Shown: positions 6,522 to 14,904, counted from the first letter of the stretch. The stretch: DNA of 17,652 nt from Neisseriaceae bacterium (GCA_017446355.1 JAFSQZ010000188.1:1-17652); one strand, 5' to 3'. Numbers and translations: made by a program. The notes: generated from the sequence alone by a model not told the origin.

Positions 6522-7190
6522 TTATTTAGCCAATGTCGCAGGATAACTTGCCTTATAAAAAGCTTGAGCACTGTCTAAATTCTCAAATAAATGCAATTTT
6601 CCACTGTCTAAAACCATTGCATTATCACAATATTGTTTCATTGCGCGTTCGCTGTGTGATACCAAAATAAGAGAACGATCTTTACGTTTTTCAAAAAGTT
6701 CATAACGACAACGTTCATTAAACCGCGCATCACCCACTGCAATCACTTCATCAATTAAGTAGCAATCAAATTCAACGGCCAGTGATAAAGCAAATGCCAA
6801 ACGTGCTTTCATACCTGATGAATAACGTTTAATGGGTTCATTAAGATATTCGCCCAACTCGGAAAATTCTTCGGTGAACGTTCTCACATAATCCCAATCC
6901 ACATCGTAAACACGACAGATAAAACGCATATTATCAAAGCCTGTTAAACTGCCTTGAAACGCGCCCGAAAACGCCAAAGGCCATGAAATGCTCATGGTTC
7001 GCTTAATTTCACCACTGGTGGGTGGCTCAACACCACTTAATAAACGAATTAAAGTGGATTTACCTGCACCATTTCGTCCCAAAATCCCTACTTTTTCCCC
7101 TTTTTTTAAGGTGAAATTGATATCATCTAAAACCGTGCGCCAACCTTGACGAGTTCGATAGCGTTTGCTGACATGTTCTACGGAAATCAT
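6522..7190 (-). CDS. ctrD: Capsule polysaccharide export ATP-binding protein CtrD (KpsT family)
   Basis: The nucleotide-binding subunit of the ABC-2 transporter that moves capsule polysaccharide across the inner membrane. It has Walker A GRNGAGKST (38-46), an ABC signature variant YSSGMKAR (123-130) typical of KpsT/Wzt-type exporters, and Walker B CYLIDE (143-148) followed by the IAVGD stretch shared by this subfamily. Its 222 aa are standard length. The start codon overlaps the end of ctrC by 4 bases (7187-7190), implying translational coupling. It is the last gene of the operon and is followed by a strong terminator. Confidence 0.95.
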   Translation of the reverse strand: MISVEHVSKRYRTRQGWRTVLDDINFTLKKGEKVGILGRNGAGKSTLIRLLSGVEPPTSGEIKRTMSISWPLAFSGAFQGSLTGFDNMRFICRVYDVDWDYVRTFTEEFSELGEYLNEPIKRYSSGMKARLAFALSLAVEFDCYLIDEVIAVGDARFNERCRYELFEKRKDRSLILVSHSERAMKQYCDNAMVLDSGKLHLFENLDSAQAFYKASYPATLAK

Positions 7191-7984
7191 CTAGGCTCCA
7201 CTCCATTGCTGAATGTTTTTACCAAAATCAGCCCAATAAAAGTTAAAACAAGATTGGTGATAATAAGATAACTGGGATTTTCTAATGTAATCACACCGTT
7301 GCCATAATAGCCATGACGGAACATTTCTGTGCCATGAATCATTGGAATCATCAGTGCATAACGTTGGAAACCGTGTGGTAAGGAATGAACGAAAAAAAAC
7401 GCACCTGATGCTGGTAATAATAAAAAACTAAATGTTCCCCAAAGCTTACCAAACACCTCAATATAAAAGGCAATGGAGCAAATAATCATACCCAAACCAA
7501 ACGCAAACCATACCATCAATAACCATGCCAATATCATATAAAATGGATCAGCAGGCACAGCTATCCAACCCATCACCACCAGTATTGCCATCAAAAACAC
7601 TTGGGCGATGGTTGCTCCAGAAACTTCCAATATAATACGCGCTAAAATGGTGTCCAATACGCGTACATTACGGTGGTACAACAGGCTGGCATTGGCTTTG
7701 ATGGAACCAATTGCACGATTGGACGCATTACGCCACATCATTGCCATAGGATAGCCTGTTATCATAAACGCAATAATATTCAGCGATGAAGAACTTTGAA
7801 AAGAACGCACATTCCATAACCAAACAATCATTGATGTGAATAATAATGGCTCCACAAACAACCATAAAAAGCCAATATTATTGCGTCCGTAGCGTGTGAT
7901 GATTTCTCGCATAATCAATGCGTAGAGTACACGTTTTTGAATCATCAATGATTCAAAAAAAGAAGTTTGATGCAAGGCTTTCAT
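7187..7984 (-). CDS. ctrC: Capsule polysaccharide export inner-membrane protein CtrC (KpsM family)
   Basis: ABC-2 type permease partner of CtrD. Its 265 aa contain about six hydrophobic segments. The N-terminal amphipathic region reads ALIMREIITRYGRNNIGFLW, the conserved REIxxRYG motif of KpsM-type permeases. The ATG (7984) shares a base with the ctrB stop (TAATG), and the 3' end overlaps ctrD by 4 bases, so the three genes are translationally coupled. No frameshift or truncation is visible. Confidence 0.95.
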   Translation of the reverse strand: MKALHQTSFFESLMIQKRVLYALIMREIITRYGRNNIGFLWLFVEPLLFTSMIVWLWNVRSFQSSSSLNIIAFMITGYPMAMMWRNASNRAIGSIKANASLLYHRNVRVLDTILARIILEVSGATIAQVFLMAILVVMGWIAVPADPFYMILAWLLMVWFAFGLGMIICSIAFYIEVFGKLWGTFSFLLLPASGAFFFVHSLPHGFQRYALMIPMIHGTEMFRHGYYGNGVITLENPSYLIITNLVLTFIGLILVKTFSNGVEPR

Positions 7985-9195
7985 TAGTTTCTGTGCTCAC
8001 GAATACTTGCGGTTAATAATTTAACCACGCCATAAACCATTAAGCTAATTACAAAAGTTGCAATAATATTGTAAATCCGCGTGGGTTTTTGTGGCATATC
8101 AGGCTGACTGGGTTGCGCCACCACTTCTAAATAAAGTTGCTGACGATCTGCTTCTGCACGCGCCGTTTCCAATGCCGATAAGGCAGATGACACTTGTTGA
8201 TTGGCTAACTCATTTTCCAAAGCAAGTTGTTGATATTTTGCTGCTTGTTTGGCAATGGACTGATTATCGCTACCTGTTATCAGTTGTGATTGTTTACGAA
8301 TTTCATTTTTCAGGCTTTGTTCACGCGCTTGCAAACCACTGATTTGTGGGTTTTCAGGGGTTACCGCTCGAACTTGATCCAATTGTGTTTGAATGGAAAT
8401 CAACTCATCTTGCAATTTTGCCATCAATGCCATTTTCATTTCAGATTGTTGTTTCAAATCCAAAACACCATTTTTGGTGCGATAAGCCATTAGTGCTTGT
8501 GCTGTTTTTGAGGCGTTTTCCTGTGCTGTTTTCAGATTTTTTTCTGCATAGGTAATGGTGTCCAAACGCGCTCTGTCGTTGATGTTGTTAATAAGTTGTT
8601 CTGCCTTTTGCAACAAGGCTTCGTTGATTTGTTTGGATTGTGCCGCATCAAAAGTATTCACTTGCAAAGTGGAAACACCTGAAACAGGGTCAACATTAAC
8701 AATAATTTTATCTGTGTAATATTGATAAAACGCTTCATCGTTTTGCCAATATGATAAATTTAACCCGTTAAATTTACTGAATATATCACCCTTTTCCTGA
8801 TAAAACGAACGCACAGGAATATTTTTAGACAATTCTCCTAATGCTGTGCGCGAACGCATATATTCTTGCACGGCATAAGTATCGTCTTGTGAACGCGCAA
8901 TTCCCATACCTTGAAAAAGCGCGCCCAATGCACCTGTATTGGCTTGATTTTTTGCGGAACGAACCAAAAAGCTTGACTCGGAAATATATTGATTAGAAGC
9001 AATCAGTCCAAAATAAACCAAAGAAATAGCGGTGGGCAAACCCACTATTGTCCAAAACAACCAGTCGCGTTTTTTCTTATTTTTTTTGGAAGCTACCTGA
9101 ACAGTTTGTTCTGATTCATTATGGTTAACAGTGGTTTGTTCAGTCGTGTTAGCGACTACTGGTTCTTTTTGTTGTTCGTTTGTTTCGTTTGACAT
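7984..9195 (-). CDS. ctrB: Capsule polysaccharide export inner-membrane protein CtrB (KpsE family)
   Basis: Polysaccharide co-polymerase/periplasmic adaptor linking the CtrCD transporter to the outer-membrane CtrA. The 403 aa have a polar cytoplasmic N-terminus rich in Gln/Glu/Asn, a first membrane segment (about 45-68, WLFWTIVGLPTAISLVYF), a long periplasmic coiled-coil region (about 205-345), and a C-terminal membrane segment after the proline-rich PSQPDMPQKPTR. This is the usual KpsE/Wzz-like plan. AAAGGA lies about 10 bases before the ATG. It begins 18 bases after the ctrA stop. The N-terminal polar tail is the least conserved part. Confidence 0.94.
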   Translation of the reverse strand: MSNETNEQQKEPVVANTTEQTTVNHNESEQTVQVASKKNKKKRDWLFWTIVGLPTAISLVYFGLIASNQYISESSFLVRSAKNQANTGALGALFQGMGIARSQDDTYAVQEYMRSRTALGELSKNIPVRSFYQEKGDIFSKFNGLNLSYWQNDEAFYQYYTDKIIVNVDPVSGVSTLQVNTFDAAQSKQINEALLQKAEQLINNINDRARLDTITYAEKNLKTAQENASKTAQALMAYRTKNGVLDLKQQSEMKMALMAKLQDELISIQTQLDQVRAVTPENPQISGLQAREQSLKNEIRKQSQLITGSDNQSIAKQAAKYQQLALENELANQQVSSALSALETARAEADRQQLYLEVVAQPSQPDMPQKPTRIYNIIATFVISLMVYGVVKLLTASIREHRN

Positions 9196-9213
9196 AACGA
9201 TAAAATCCTTTAG

Positions 9214-10407
9214 TTAGTTACCCATACGTTCTATATTGTAGAAACTGCTGGTAATGGGTGAGAACACAAATTGCAGGAATTTTTGCAATTCTGTGGTGGG
9301 TGCATTCGCTACATAAACCACGTCTTTATCGCGCATTTGTATGCGTTGTAACCAAAACAGTGAATTAGGATTTTTCAAATCCACACGATACACAACAGGC
9401 ACATCGTTTTGTGCGTGCAAGCCTTTTGCATACCAAGCTGCTTGACGGTTTTCAGGCAGCGTATGCAAAGGTTGGTAACGGAACATAAACACGCCACGTG
9501 GATCGGCGCGACGATCCAATAAACCGCCCATTTCACCCAAAGCTTCACCTAAATTTAATCCGCGTGCTGCAAAACGAATTTGTTGATTTTTACCCACTGC
9601 GCCCAATGCAGTAAAACTCAATGGCGTTGCCATCATCGTTAGCACATCGCCTGAACGCAAAGTAATATTTTGTGTGGGGTCAGAAGTTACACGTTCCAAA
9701 GAAATGGTGCGTACTTGATTTCCTCGCGTTAATTGCAAAGTGATGTCTTGCACGCCAGTTTCCACACCACCAATGGCTGCAACAGCATCTAATACGCGTT
9801 CACGATGTCCAGTAAGCGGCATACGTACACTTTTTCCTGCTCGAATCACCACAACATTGGCAGAGTTATTTTGTGCGATGGTAACCAAAGCTTGGGGTTG
9901 ATTTGCTTTACGTGATAATCGTGAAACAATTTCTTTTTGAATTTGAGAAATGGTTTTACCACTTACTTTTAACTGTCCTAAAAAAGGAATAGAAACTGTG
10001 CCATTTGAGCTAACCAATTGTTCAGGCAGCTTCACCATTTGCGCAGTACCAGAACCCACAGAATTGATGGCACCACCAAATAAAACGGCTGGTGGTGCTT
10101 CCCATAGTGTAATATTCAACACATCGCCCGCACCAACCATATCTACATTACTGCTTGCACCACCTAAATCTGATAAATCTTGATTTGTGGGGTTTGCCGA
10201 CAATAATTGTGAATTATCGTTATCAATATCAATCACTTCAACAGCGGGTAATGCACTTTCCTGCTGTTGGGTATGATTATTTTGCTCTTTCAAAGACAAT
10301 ACCTGACTCATACTTGGTCCAGAAGTTGGCACAGTTGAGCATGCAGATAATGCAGCAACAACAAGCATTAGTACAGTACGGTGATAAGAAAAGGGCTTTT
10401 GTTTCAT
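9214..10407 (-). CDS. ctrA: Capsule polysaccharide export outer-membrane lipoprotein CtrA (OPX/Wza-like)
   Basis: The outer-membrane auxiliary (OPX) component through which capsule polysaccharide leaves the cell. The start is set at 10407 (MKQKPFSYHR), not the in-frame ATG at 10455. It has AAGAAAGG about 9 bases upstream and gives a proper lipoprotein signal peptide with lipobox LSAC and lipidated Cys23. The 397-aa product has a polysaccharide export (poly_export) region beginning VGAGDVLNITLWEAPPA, then SLBB-like repeats (for example KSVRMPLTGHRERVLDAVAAIGGV). Length is close to meningococcal CtrA (about 391). It is first in the ctrABCD operon. DUS half-words at 9451 and 10021 fall inside. 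Confidence 0.95.
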   Translation of the reverse strand: MKQKPFSYHRTVLMLVVAALSACSTVPTSGPSMSQVLSLKEQNNHTQQQESALPAVEVIDIDNDNSQLLSANPTNQDLSDLGGASSNVDMVGAGDVLNITLWEAPPAVLFGGAINSVGSGTAQMVKLPEQLVSSNGTVSIPFLGQLKVSGKTISQIQKEIVSRLSRKANQPQALVTIAQNNSANVVVIRAGKSVRMPLTGHRERVLDAVAAIGGVETGVQDITLQLTRGNQVRTISLERVTSDPTQNITLRSGDVLTMMATPLSFTALGAVGKNQQIRFAARGLNLGEALGEMGGLLDRRADPRGVFMFRYQPLHTLPENRQAAWYAKGLHAQNDVPVVYRVDLKNPNSLFWLQRIQMRDKDVVYVANAPTTELQKFLQFVFSPITSSFYNIERMGN

Positions 10408-10549
10408 TGCGATTGCCTTTCTTGAATAAAACACGGCAAAGTCAAAGCGTGGCATTTTATCACAAAGCCATATAAAAACTTTTGCAAAACTTGATTTTTA
10501 CACTACACGTTTGTTTTGAGTTGTTTTGACCAACCACGTTTTGGCTTCA

Positions 10550-10568
10550 CTTTGTTCGCAGAAACTTT
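10550..10568 (+). repeat. 19-bp dispersed repeat, copy 1
   Basis: CTTTGTTCGCAGAAACTTT, matching 18 of 19 bases with 11523-11541 in the same orientation. The two copies bracket the glutathione S-transferase gene, each in an intergenic stretch. Confidence 0.55.
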
Positions 10569-10569
10569 G

Positions 10570-10584
10570 TTCAGGCAGCCTGAA
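10570..10584. repeat. DUS palindrome between ctrA and gst
   Basis: TTCAGGCAGCCTGAA in the divergent intergenic region, upstream of the gst promoter. Confidence 0.85.
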
Positions 10585-10602
10585 CATTTACACACAAAAG
10601 AT

Positions 10603-10630
10603 TTGCATTTATTTTAGAATGTACTAAAAT
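10603..10630 (+). promoter_or_regulatory. gst promoter with overlapping dyad operator
   Basis: -35 TTGCAT (10603-10608), 16-bp spacer, -10 TAAAAT (10625-10630). A perfect inverted repeat, ATTTTAG (10611-10617) and CTAAAAT (10624-10630) separated by AATGTA, covers the spacer and the -10, a good place for a repressor or redox regulator. The regulator is not identified. Confidence 0.5.
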
Positions 10631-10672
10631 AAATTCGTTTTATCAACATTCAAACAATGAAAGGATTATTCT

Positions 10673-11281
10673 ATGAAACTGTATTATATGCCAGGTGCTT
10701 GTTCTTTGACAGATCACATTGCCTTGGAATGGACAGGAGCAAAATACGAAGCCGAAGCCGTTGCACGAGATGCCTTGAAACAACCTGAATTTTTGGCACT
10801 TAATCCTATGGGATCAGTGCCGTGTTTGGTTGATGGCGATTTTGTTTTGACACAAAATGTGGCGATTTTGCATTACTTGGACGAAAAATTTCCGCAAGCC
10901 AACTTATTGGGTGGCAAAGATTTGCAAGTGCGTGCCAATGCTATGCGTTGGTTAGCGTTCTGCAACGCCGATTTGCACGAAGCTTTTGTCCCCATTTTCG
11001 CCCCCATGCGATTTATCGATGACGAAAACGCCCACCCTGCCCTGCAAGCCAAAGCACGCGAAAAAATTCTGCGTTTGTTAGGCATTGCCAATAATGCCTT
11101 GCAAGGCAAAACATACTTTGCAGGCGTTCGCACCGTGGCTGATGCTTACTTATTTGTGATTTTGCGTTGGGCAGTGGGCGTGGGCATTGATTTATCACCC
11201 TTTGCTAACTTAACTGCTTTGATGAACACAATGATGCAAGATACAGGCGTTCAGGCAGCCTTAAAAGCCGAAGGTTTGTAA
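10673..11281 (+). CDS. Glutathione S-transferase, beta class (GstA-like)
   Basis: Catalyses glutathione conjugation or thiol exchange in the cytoplasm. The N-terminal thioredoxin fold begins MKLYYMPGACSL with Cys10, the beta-class catalytic cysteine. The glutathione-binding NPMGSVPCL carries the cis-proline (P50), and LTQNVAILHYL forms the next conserved helix. The C-terminal helical domain includes FAGVRTVADAYLFVILRWA, whose aspartate is the N-capping residue of GST folding. Overall it closely resembles E. coli GstA (about 201 aa; here 202). AAGGA (10661-10665) lies 7 bases before the ATG. It is a monocistronic unit with its own promoter and terminator; a DUS at 11250 encodes QAA near the C-terminus. 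Confidence 0.93.
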   Translation: MKLYYMPGACSLTDHIALEWTGAKYEAEAVARDALKQPEFLALNPMGSVPCLVDGDFVLTQNVAILHYLDEKFPQANLLGGKDLQVRANAMRWLAFCNADLHEAFVPIFAPMRFIDDENAHPALQAKAREKILRLLGIANNALQGKTYFAGVRTVADAYLFVILRWAVGVGIDLSPFANLTALMNTMMQDTGVQAALKAEGL

Positions 11282-11316
11282 TTAATTTTTTTAATCAACC
11301 AATTTTAATAAAAATT

Positions 11317-11354
11317 CTGCAAAATCAATTAGTTTTTGATTTTGCAGTTTTTTT
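11317..11354 (+). terminator. Intrinsic terminator of gst
   Basis: CTGCAAAATCAA (11317-11328) pairs perfectly with TTGATTTTGCAG (11336-11347) around a 7-base loop, followed by TTTTTTT (11348-11354). A 12-bp stem with seven T: a strong terminator 35 bases after the stop. Confidence 0.92.
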
Positions 11355-11401
11355 AATGCAAAAAACTTTGCAAAAGTAGTAGATGTGCATAAGCCAAGTC
11401 G

Positions 11402-11507
11402 TGGCAATTTTCTGATTTAATCTGTGTTATTGCCATTTATCAATCAAAGTCTGTTCTCTGTAAGTTGGGAGATTGCCACGCCTTGAACTGTGTTCAAGTT
11501 TCGCAAT
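11402..11507. repeat. Structured intergenic repeat with several TGGCAAT words
   Basis: The stretch between the gst terminator and the prfC end has no gene. TGGCAAT (11402-11408) is inverted at 11429-11435 and again at 11472-11478. The last copy starts a nested hairpin: ATTGC (11472) with GCAAT (11503-11507) outside, and a perfect TTGAAC-TGT-GTTCAA (11483-11497) inside. On the - strand it reads like the GTCATTGCGA...GTGGCAATC palindromic repeats common in bacterial intergenic DNA. The rest of 11282-11741 holds a DUS, a 19-bp repeat copy and nothing else I can identify. Confidence 0.45.
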
Positions 11508-11522
11508 GACCGTATTTTTTAG

Positions 11523-11541
11523 CTTTGCTCGCAGAAACTTT
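11523..11541 (+). repeat. 19-bp dispersed repeat, copy 2
   Basis: CTTTGCTCGCAGAAACTTT, differing at one base from 10550-10568. A weaker relative in inverse orientation, with TTGCAAAGCTTTCTGCC, starts at 4918. Confidence 0.55.
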
Positions 11542-11598
11542 TAATTTGATAACTTTGTGAAATATCTTTTATTCAAGTATTTGTTTAATTGAATCGTT

Positions 11599-11613
11599 TT
11601 CAGGCAGCCTGAA
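11599..11613. repeat. DUS palindrome between gst and prfC
   Basis: TTCAGGCAGCCTGAA, intergenic between convergent genes. Confidence 0.85.
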
Positions 11614-11724
11614 AGTTTTATAAACTTGCTGTTATGGCACAATGCAAAGAATTTTTGTAATCATAAAAAACAAGCTTCTTCACAAAATATCCATCACAAA
11701 GCATTAGTGTGAATTTTAAAAACT

Positions 11725-11735
11725 GGCTGCCTGAA
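11725..11735 (+). repeat. DUS word just after prfC
   Basis: GGCTGCCTGAA, 11 of 12 bases of AGGCTGCCTGAA, 6 bases beyond the prfC stop codon on its downstream side. Single, so not able to form the inverted-pair terminator seen after ctrD. Confidence 0.65.
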
Positions 11736-11741
11736 ACGGAT

Positions 11742-13340
11742 TTACGCATTTAAATTTGCGGAATGTTCACGTGTTTCGTGGAACACAATGTCTTTCCAGC
11801 GTTCTTCGGTGAGTTGTAAATTTACACGATTAGGCGCAAGATAAGTTAAATTTCCACCTGCATCAATGGCTAAATTGGCGGCATTCGCGCGTTCAAATTC
11901 CGCCAATTTTTTCTTATCTTCACACGATACCCAACGTGCTGACCATACGGATACGTTATCAAATACGGCTTCCACACCATATTCAGCTGCTAAACGTGAA
12001 GTAACCACTTCAAATTGCAACATACCCACCGCGCCCAAAATTAAATCTGCGCCAGAATGTGGCTTAAATACCTGAACCGCACCTTCTTCGCCCAATTGTT
12101 GCAAACCTTTTTGCAACTGCTTCATTTTCAAAGGATTTTTAATGCGCACACTGCGAAATAATTCGGGCGCGAAAAATGGAATACCTGTAAACGCTAATTG
12201 TTCACCTTCGGAAAAACTGTCGCCAATTTGAATATTGCCGTGATTCGGAATACCGATAATATCGCCTGCGTAGGCTTCCTCCACTAATTCGCGGTTGTGC
12301 GACATAAAGGTTACCACGCTGCTGGCGGCAATTTCACGGTTAATGCGCAAATGTTTCATTTTCATACCGCGTTCAAATTTCCCTGAACATACACGCAAAA
12401 AGGCGATGCGGTCGCGGTGTTTCGGGTCCATATTTGCTTGAATTTTAAAAATAAATCCTGAAAATTTGCTTTCTTCAGGCTGCACTTCGCGCACTGTTGC
12501 ATTACGTGATTTTGGTGCTGGCGCCCATTCAATCAAGGCATTTAAAATTTCTTGTACACCAAAATTATTGATGGCTGAACCGAAGAATACAGGGGTTAAT
12601 TCACCAGATAAAAATTCATCTAAATGAAATTCATTGGACGCTGCCTGAACCAGTTCAATTTCATCACGAAGTTGTTGAATTTCCATTGGAAAACGTTTGT
12701 CCAATTCAGGGTTACCAATGCCTTTAATCACGTCAAATTCGTGCGGTAATCTTTCGCCACCTGCTTCAAACAGATAAATTTCATCGTTTAAAATATGGTA
12801 AACACCTTTAAAATTTTTGCCCATACCAATCGGCCATGTAACAGGCGCACAGCGGATTTTCAGGATATTTTCCACTTCGTCCAACAATTCCAAAGAATCG
12901 CGCACTTCACGGTCGTATTTATTCATAAAGGTAACAATCGGCGTGTGGCGCATACGGCAAACGTTTAATAATTTAATGGTTTGCGCTTCCACACCTTTTG
13001 CCGCATCAATTACCATCAATGCACTGTCCACCGCTGTTAAAACACGATAAGTATCTTCGGAAAAGTCTTGGTGTCCTGGTGTATCCAATAAATTTACGGT
13101 ATGGTCTTGATATTCAAACTGCATCACAGACGATGCCACTGAAATGCCGCGTTGTTGTTCAATTTCCATCCAATCGGACGTTGCAAATTTTCCTGTTTTT
13201 TTACCTTTAACCGTACCTGCACTTTGAATCGCACCTGAAAACAACAATAATTTTTCAGTTAACGTGGTTTTCCCTGCATCAGGGTGGGAAATAATGGCAA
13301 AAGTACGACGACGGCGCACTTGTTCTAAAATTATAGACAT
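11742..13340 (-). CDS. prfC: Peptide chain release factor 3 (RF3)
   Basis: Translational GTPase that recycles RF1/RF2 from the ribosome after termination. The 532 aa match the family. G1 is HPDAGKTT (19-26), the switch region has the EQQRGISV motif, G3 is DTPGH (86-90) and G4 is NKYD (140-143). The C-terminal RF3-specific domain contains LLFxxGAxQ-type and GAVGMLQFEVV sequences. The ISHPDAGKTTLTEKLL start is characteristic of RF3 rather than EF-G. Ribosome binding site is weak (GAG in TTGAGAAAAAA). It lies 174 bases downstream of ffh on the same strand, with a DUS hairpin between, so it may have its own promoter. Confidence 0.96.
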   Translation of the reverse strand: MSIILEQVRRRRTFAIISHPDAGKTTLTEKLLLFSGAIQSAGTVKGKKTGKFATSDWMEIEQQRGISVASSVMQFEYQDHTVNLLDTPGHQDFSEDTYRVLTAVDSALMVIDAAKGVEAQTIKLLNVCRMRHTPIVTFMNKYDREVRDSLELLDEVENILKIRCAPVTWPIGMGKNFKGVYHILNDEIYLFEAGGERLPHEFDVIKGIGNPELDKRFPMEIQQLRDEIELVQAASNEFHLDEFLSGELTPVFFGSAINNFGVQEILNALIEWAPAPKSRNATVREVQPEESKFSGFIFKIQANMDPKHRDRIAFLRVCSGKFERGMKMKHLRINREIAASSVVTFMSHNRELVEEAYAGDIIGIPNHGNIQIGDSFSEGEQLAFTGIPFFAPELFRSVRIKNPLKMKQLQKGLQQLGEEGAVQVFKPHSGADLILGAVGMLQFEVVTSRLAAEYGVEAVFDNVSVWSARWVSCEDKKKLAEFERANAANLAIDAGGNLTYLAPNRVNLQLTEERWKDIVFHETREHSANLNA

Positions 13341-13361
13341 TTTTTTCTCAATATAAAGCGT

Positions 13362-13404
13362 TTTCAGGCAGCCTTAAACAAATAACGGTTCAGGCTGCCT
13401 GAAA
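13362..13404 (-). terminator. Inverted DUS pair between ffh and prfC
   Basis: TTTCAGGCAGCCT (13362-13374) pairs with AGGCTGCCTGAAA (13392-13404) as a 13-bp stem with a 17-base loop; the right-hand copy is itself the full palindrome TTCAGGCTGCCTGAA (13389-13403). It lies just upstream of prfC. No T-tract follows on either strand, so terminator activity is uncertain; it could also affect prfC expression. Confidence 0.5.
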
Positions 13405-13438
13405 CAAACTAACATACTTAATCATTACAATCGCACAC

Positions 13439-13465
13439 ATTATAAAGGTTTTTTCAAATAAAACC
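13439..13465 (-). promoter_or_regulatory. Hairpin and possible -10 box between ffh and prfC
   Basis: GGTTTT (13447-13452) pairs with AAAACC (13460-13465); on the - strand it is followed by TTTATAAT, giving a weak terminator-like hairpin after ffh. The same - strand bases include a perfect TATAAT (13444-13439) that could be a prfC -10, but I see no -35 at the right distance. Either role is tentative. Confidence 0.3.
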
Positions 13466-13514
13466 GAGTGTGTTATCAATGGCGTATTTTTTGCTGAATA
13501 AAACCTGTTTCACC

Positions 13515-14879
13515 TTAAAACTTTGGCAAAATACCTTTCATACTTTTCGCCATTTTCATCATTTTAAACATATTTTTGCCGCTGAACATTTTCATCATTT
13601 GTTGCGATTGTTCAAATTGTTTCAGCATTTTATTAACATCTTGAATACTCACGCCTGCACCCAATGCAATACGGCGTTTACGACTGGCTTTCAGTAATGC
13701 AGGATTTGCACGTTCTTTGGGCGTCATTGAGTTGATAATGGCTTCCACGTGTCCCATTGCTTTTTCGGCGGTGCCTTCTGGGATTTGTTTAGACAACTCA
13801 CCCAATTGCCCTGGCATTTTAGACAACAAGTTTTCCAAACCACCCATATTACGCATTTGTTGAATTTGTGCTTTAAAGTCATTTAAATCAAAACCTTTGC
13901 CACGATGCAATTTTTTCGCCATATCTTTGGCGGTTTCTTCATCAATGCCTTTTTGCACATCTTCAATCAAGGTCATCACATCGCCCATACCCAAAATACG
14001 GCTGGCAATGCGATCAGGATAGAAAGGTTCTAAACCTGTGATTTTTTCACCTACCCCCATAAATTTAATGGGTTTACCTGTTACTTGACGAACCGATAAG
14101 GCAGCACCACCGCGCGAATCACCGTCCATTTTGGTCAATATCACGCCTGTAAGTGGCAGCACACTATTAAACGCTTGTGCGGTATTCACAGCATCTTGAC
14201 CCAACATTGCATCAATCACAAACAAAGTTTCCACAGGATTGATGGCAGCGTGAATATTTTGGATTTCGTCCATCATTTCTTGGTCAATAGCCAAACGTCC
14301 TGCCGTATCCACCATTAACACATCATAAAAATGTTTTTTAGCGTAATCCTGTGCGGCTTTGGCAATTTCCACAGGTTTTTGCGACACATCAGATGGGAAA
14401 AAGTCCACGCCCACTTGTTTGGACAACAAGCGCAACTGTTCAATCGCCGCAGGACGATACACGTCAGCAGACACCAGTAAAATTTTCTTTTTCTTATCTT
14501 GGTCTTTTAATAAACGCGACAATTTACCCACTGTTGTGGTTTTACCCGCACCTTGCAAACCTGCCATTAAAATCGTTGCAGGTGGTGCGCAGTTTAAATC
14601 CAACGCGCTATTTTGTTTGCCCATCAACTCAACCAAAGCTTCATTGACCAAACCAAAAAACGCCTGTTCTGGTGTTAAATTATCGGCAAACTCTTTACCC
14701 AAAGCACGCGCTTTCACCTGATTGACAAAATCTTTCACAATCGGCAAAGCCACATCTGCTTCCAACAACGCCAAGCGCACTTCGCGCAAAGCTTCTTTAA
14801 TATTATCTTCGGTTAATTTGGATTGTCCACGAATATCCTTAAAAACTTTACTAAAACGCTTGGTTAAATTATCTAACAT
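13515..14879 (-). CDS. ffh: Signal recognition particle protein Ffh
   Basis: SRP54 GTPase that, with 4.5S RNA, delivers nascent membrane proteins to FtsY. The 454 aa follow the N-G-M plan: an N domain (about 1-85) with LREVRLALLEADVAL, then the G domain with G1 GLQGAGKTT (107-115), DTAGRL (191-196) and TKMDGD (249-254). The M domain (about 295-454) is methionine-rich, with the RKRRIALGAGVSIQDVN RNA-binding segment and a C-terminal run of Met/Lys (KNMFKMMKMAKSMKG). AAAGAGAAA lies upstream of the ATG. It probably starts the ffh-prfC transcription unit. No 4.5S RNA gene is recognisable nearby. Confidence 0.97.
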   Translation of the reverse strand: MLDNLTKRFSKVFKDIRGQSKLTEDNIKEALREVRLALLEADVALPIVKDFVNQVKARALGKEFADNLTPEQAFFGLVNEALVELMGKQNSALDLNCAPPATILMAGLQGAGKTTTVGKLSRLLKDQDKKKKILLVSADVYRPAAIEQLRLLSKQVGVDFFPSDVSQKPVEIAKAAQDYAKKHFYDVLMVDTAGRLAIDQEMMDEIQNIHAAINPVETLFVIDAMLGQDAVNTAQAFNSVLPLTGVILTKMDGDSRGGAALSVRQVTGKPIKFMGVGEKITGLEPFYPDRIASRILGMGDVMTLIEDVQKGIDEETAKDMAKKLHRGKGFDLNDFKAQIQQMRNMGGLENLLSKMPGQLGELSKQIPEGTAEKAMGHVEAIINSMTPKERANPALLKASRKRRIALGAGVSIQDVNKMLKQFEQSQQMMKMFSGKNMFKMMKMAKSMKGILPKF

Positions 14880-14904
14880 ATTGATTTCTCTTTAAACTTA
14901 ACTA

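Noticed and set aside
6322..6522. 66-aa frame on the - strand after ctrD, start overlapping the ctrD stop
   Set aside because: Although the TAATG overlap looks like coupling, the frame runs straight through the terminator hairpin and its T-tract and shows no recognisable protein.
10408..10455. Upstream ATG of ctrA at 10455
   Set aside because: It would place 16 polar residues before a complete lipoprotein signal peptide; ATG 10407 has a good ribosome site.
14359..14721. 120-aa + strand frame inside ffh
   Set aside because: Antisense to the G domain of ffh; composition typical of a shadow frame.
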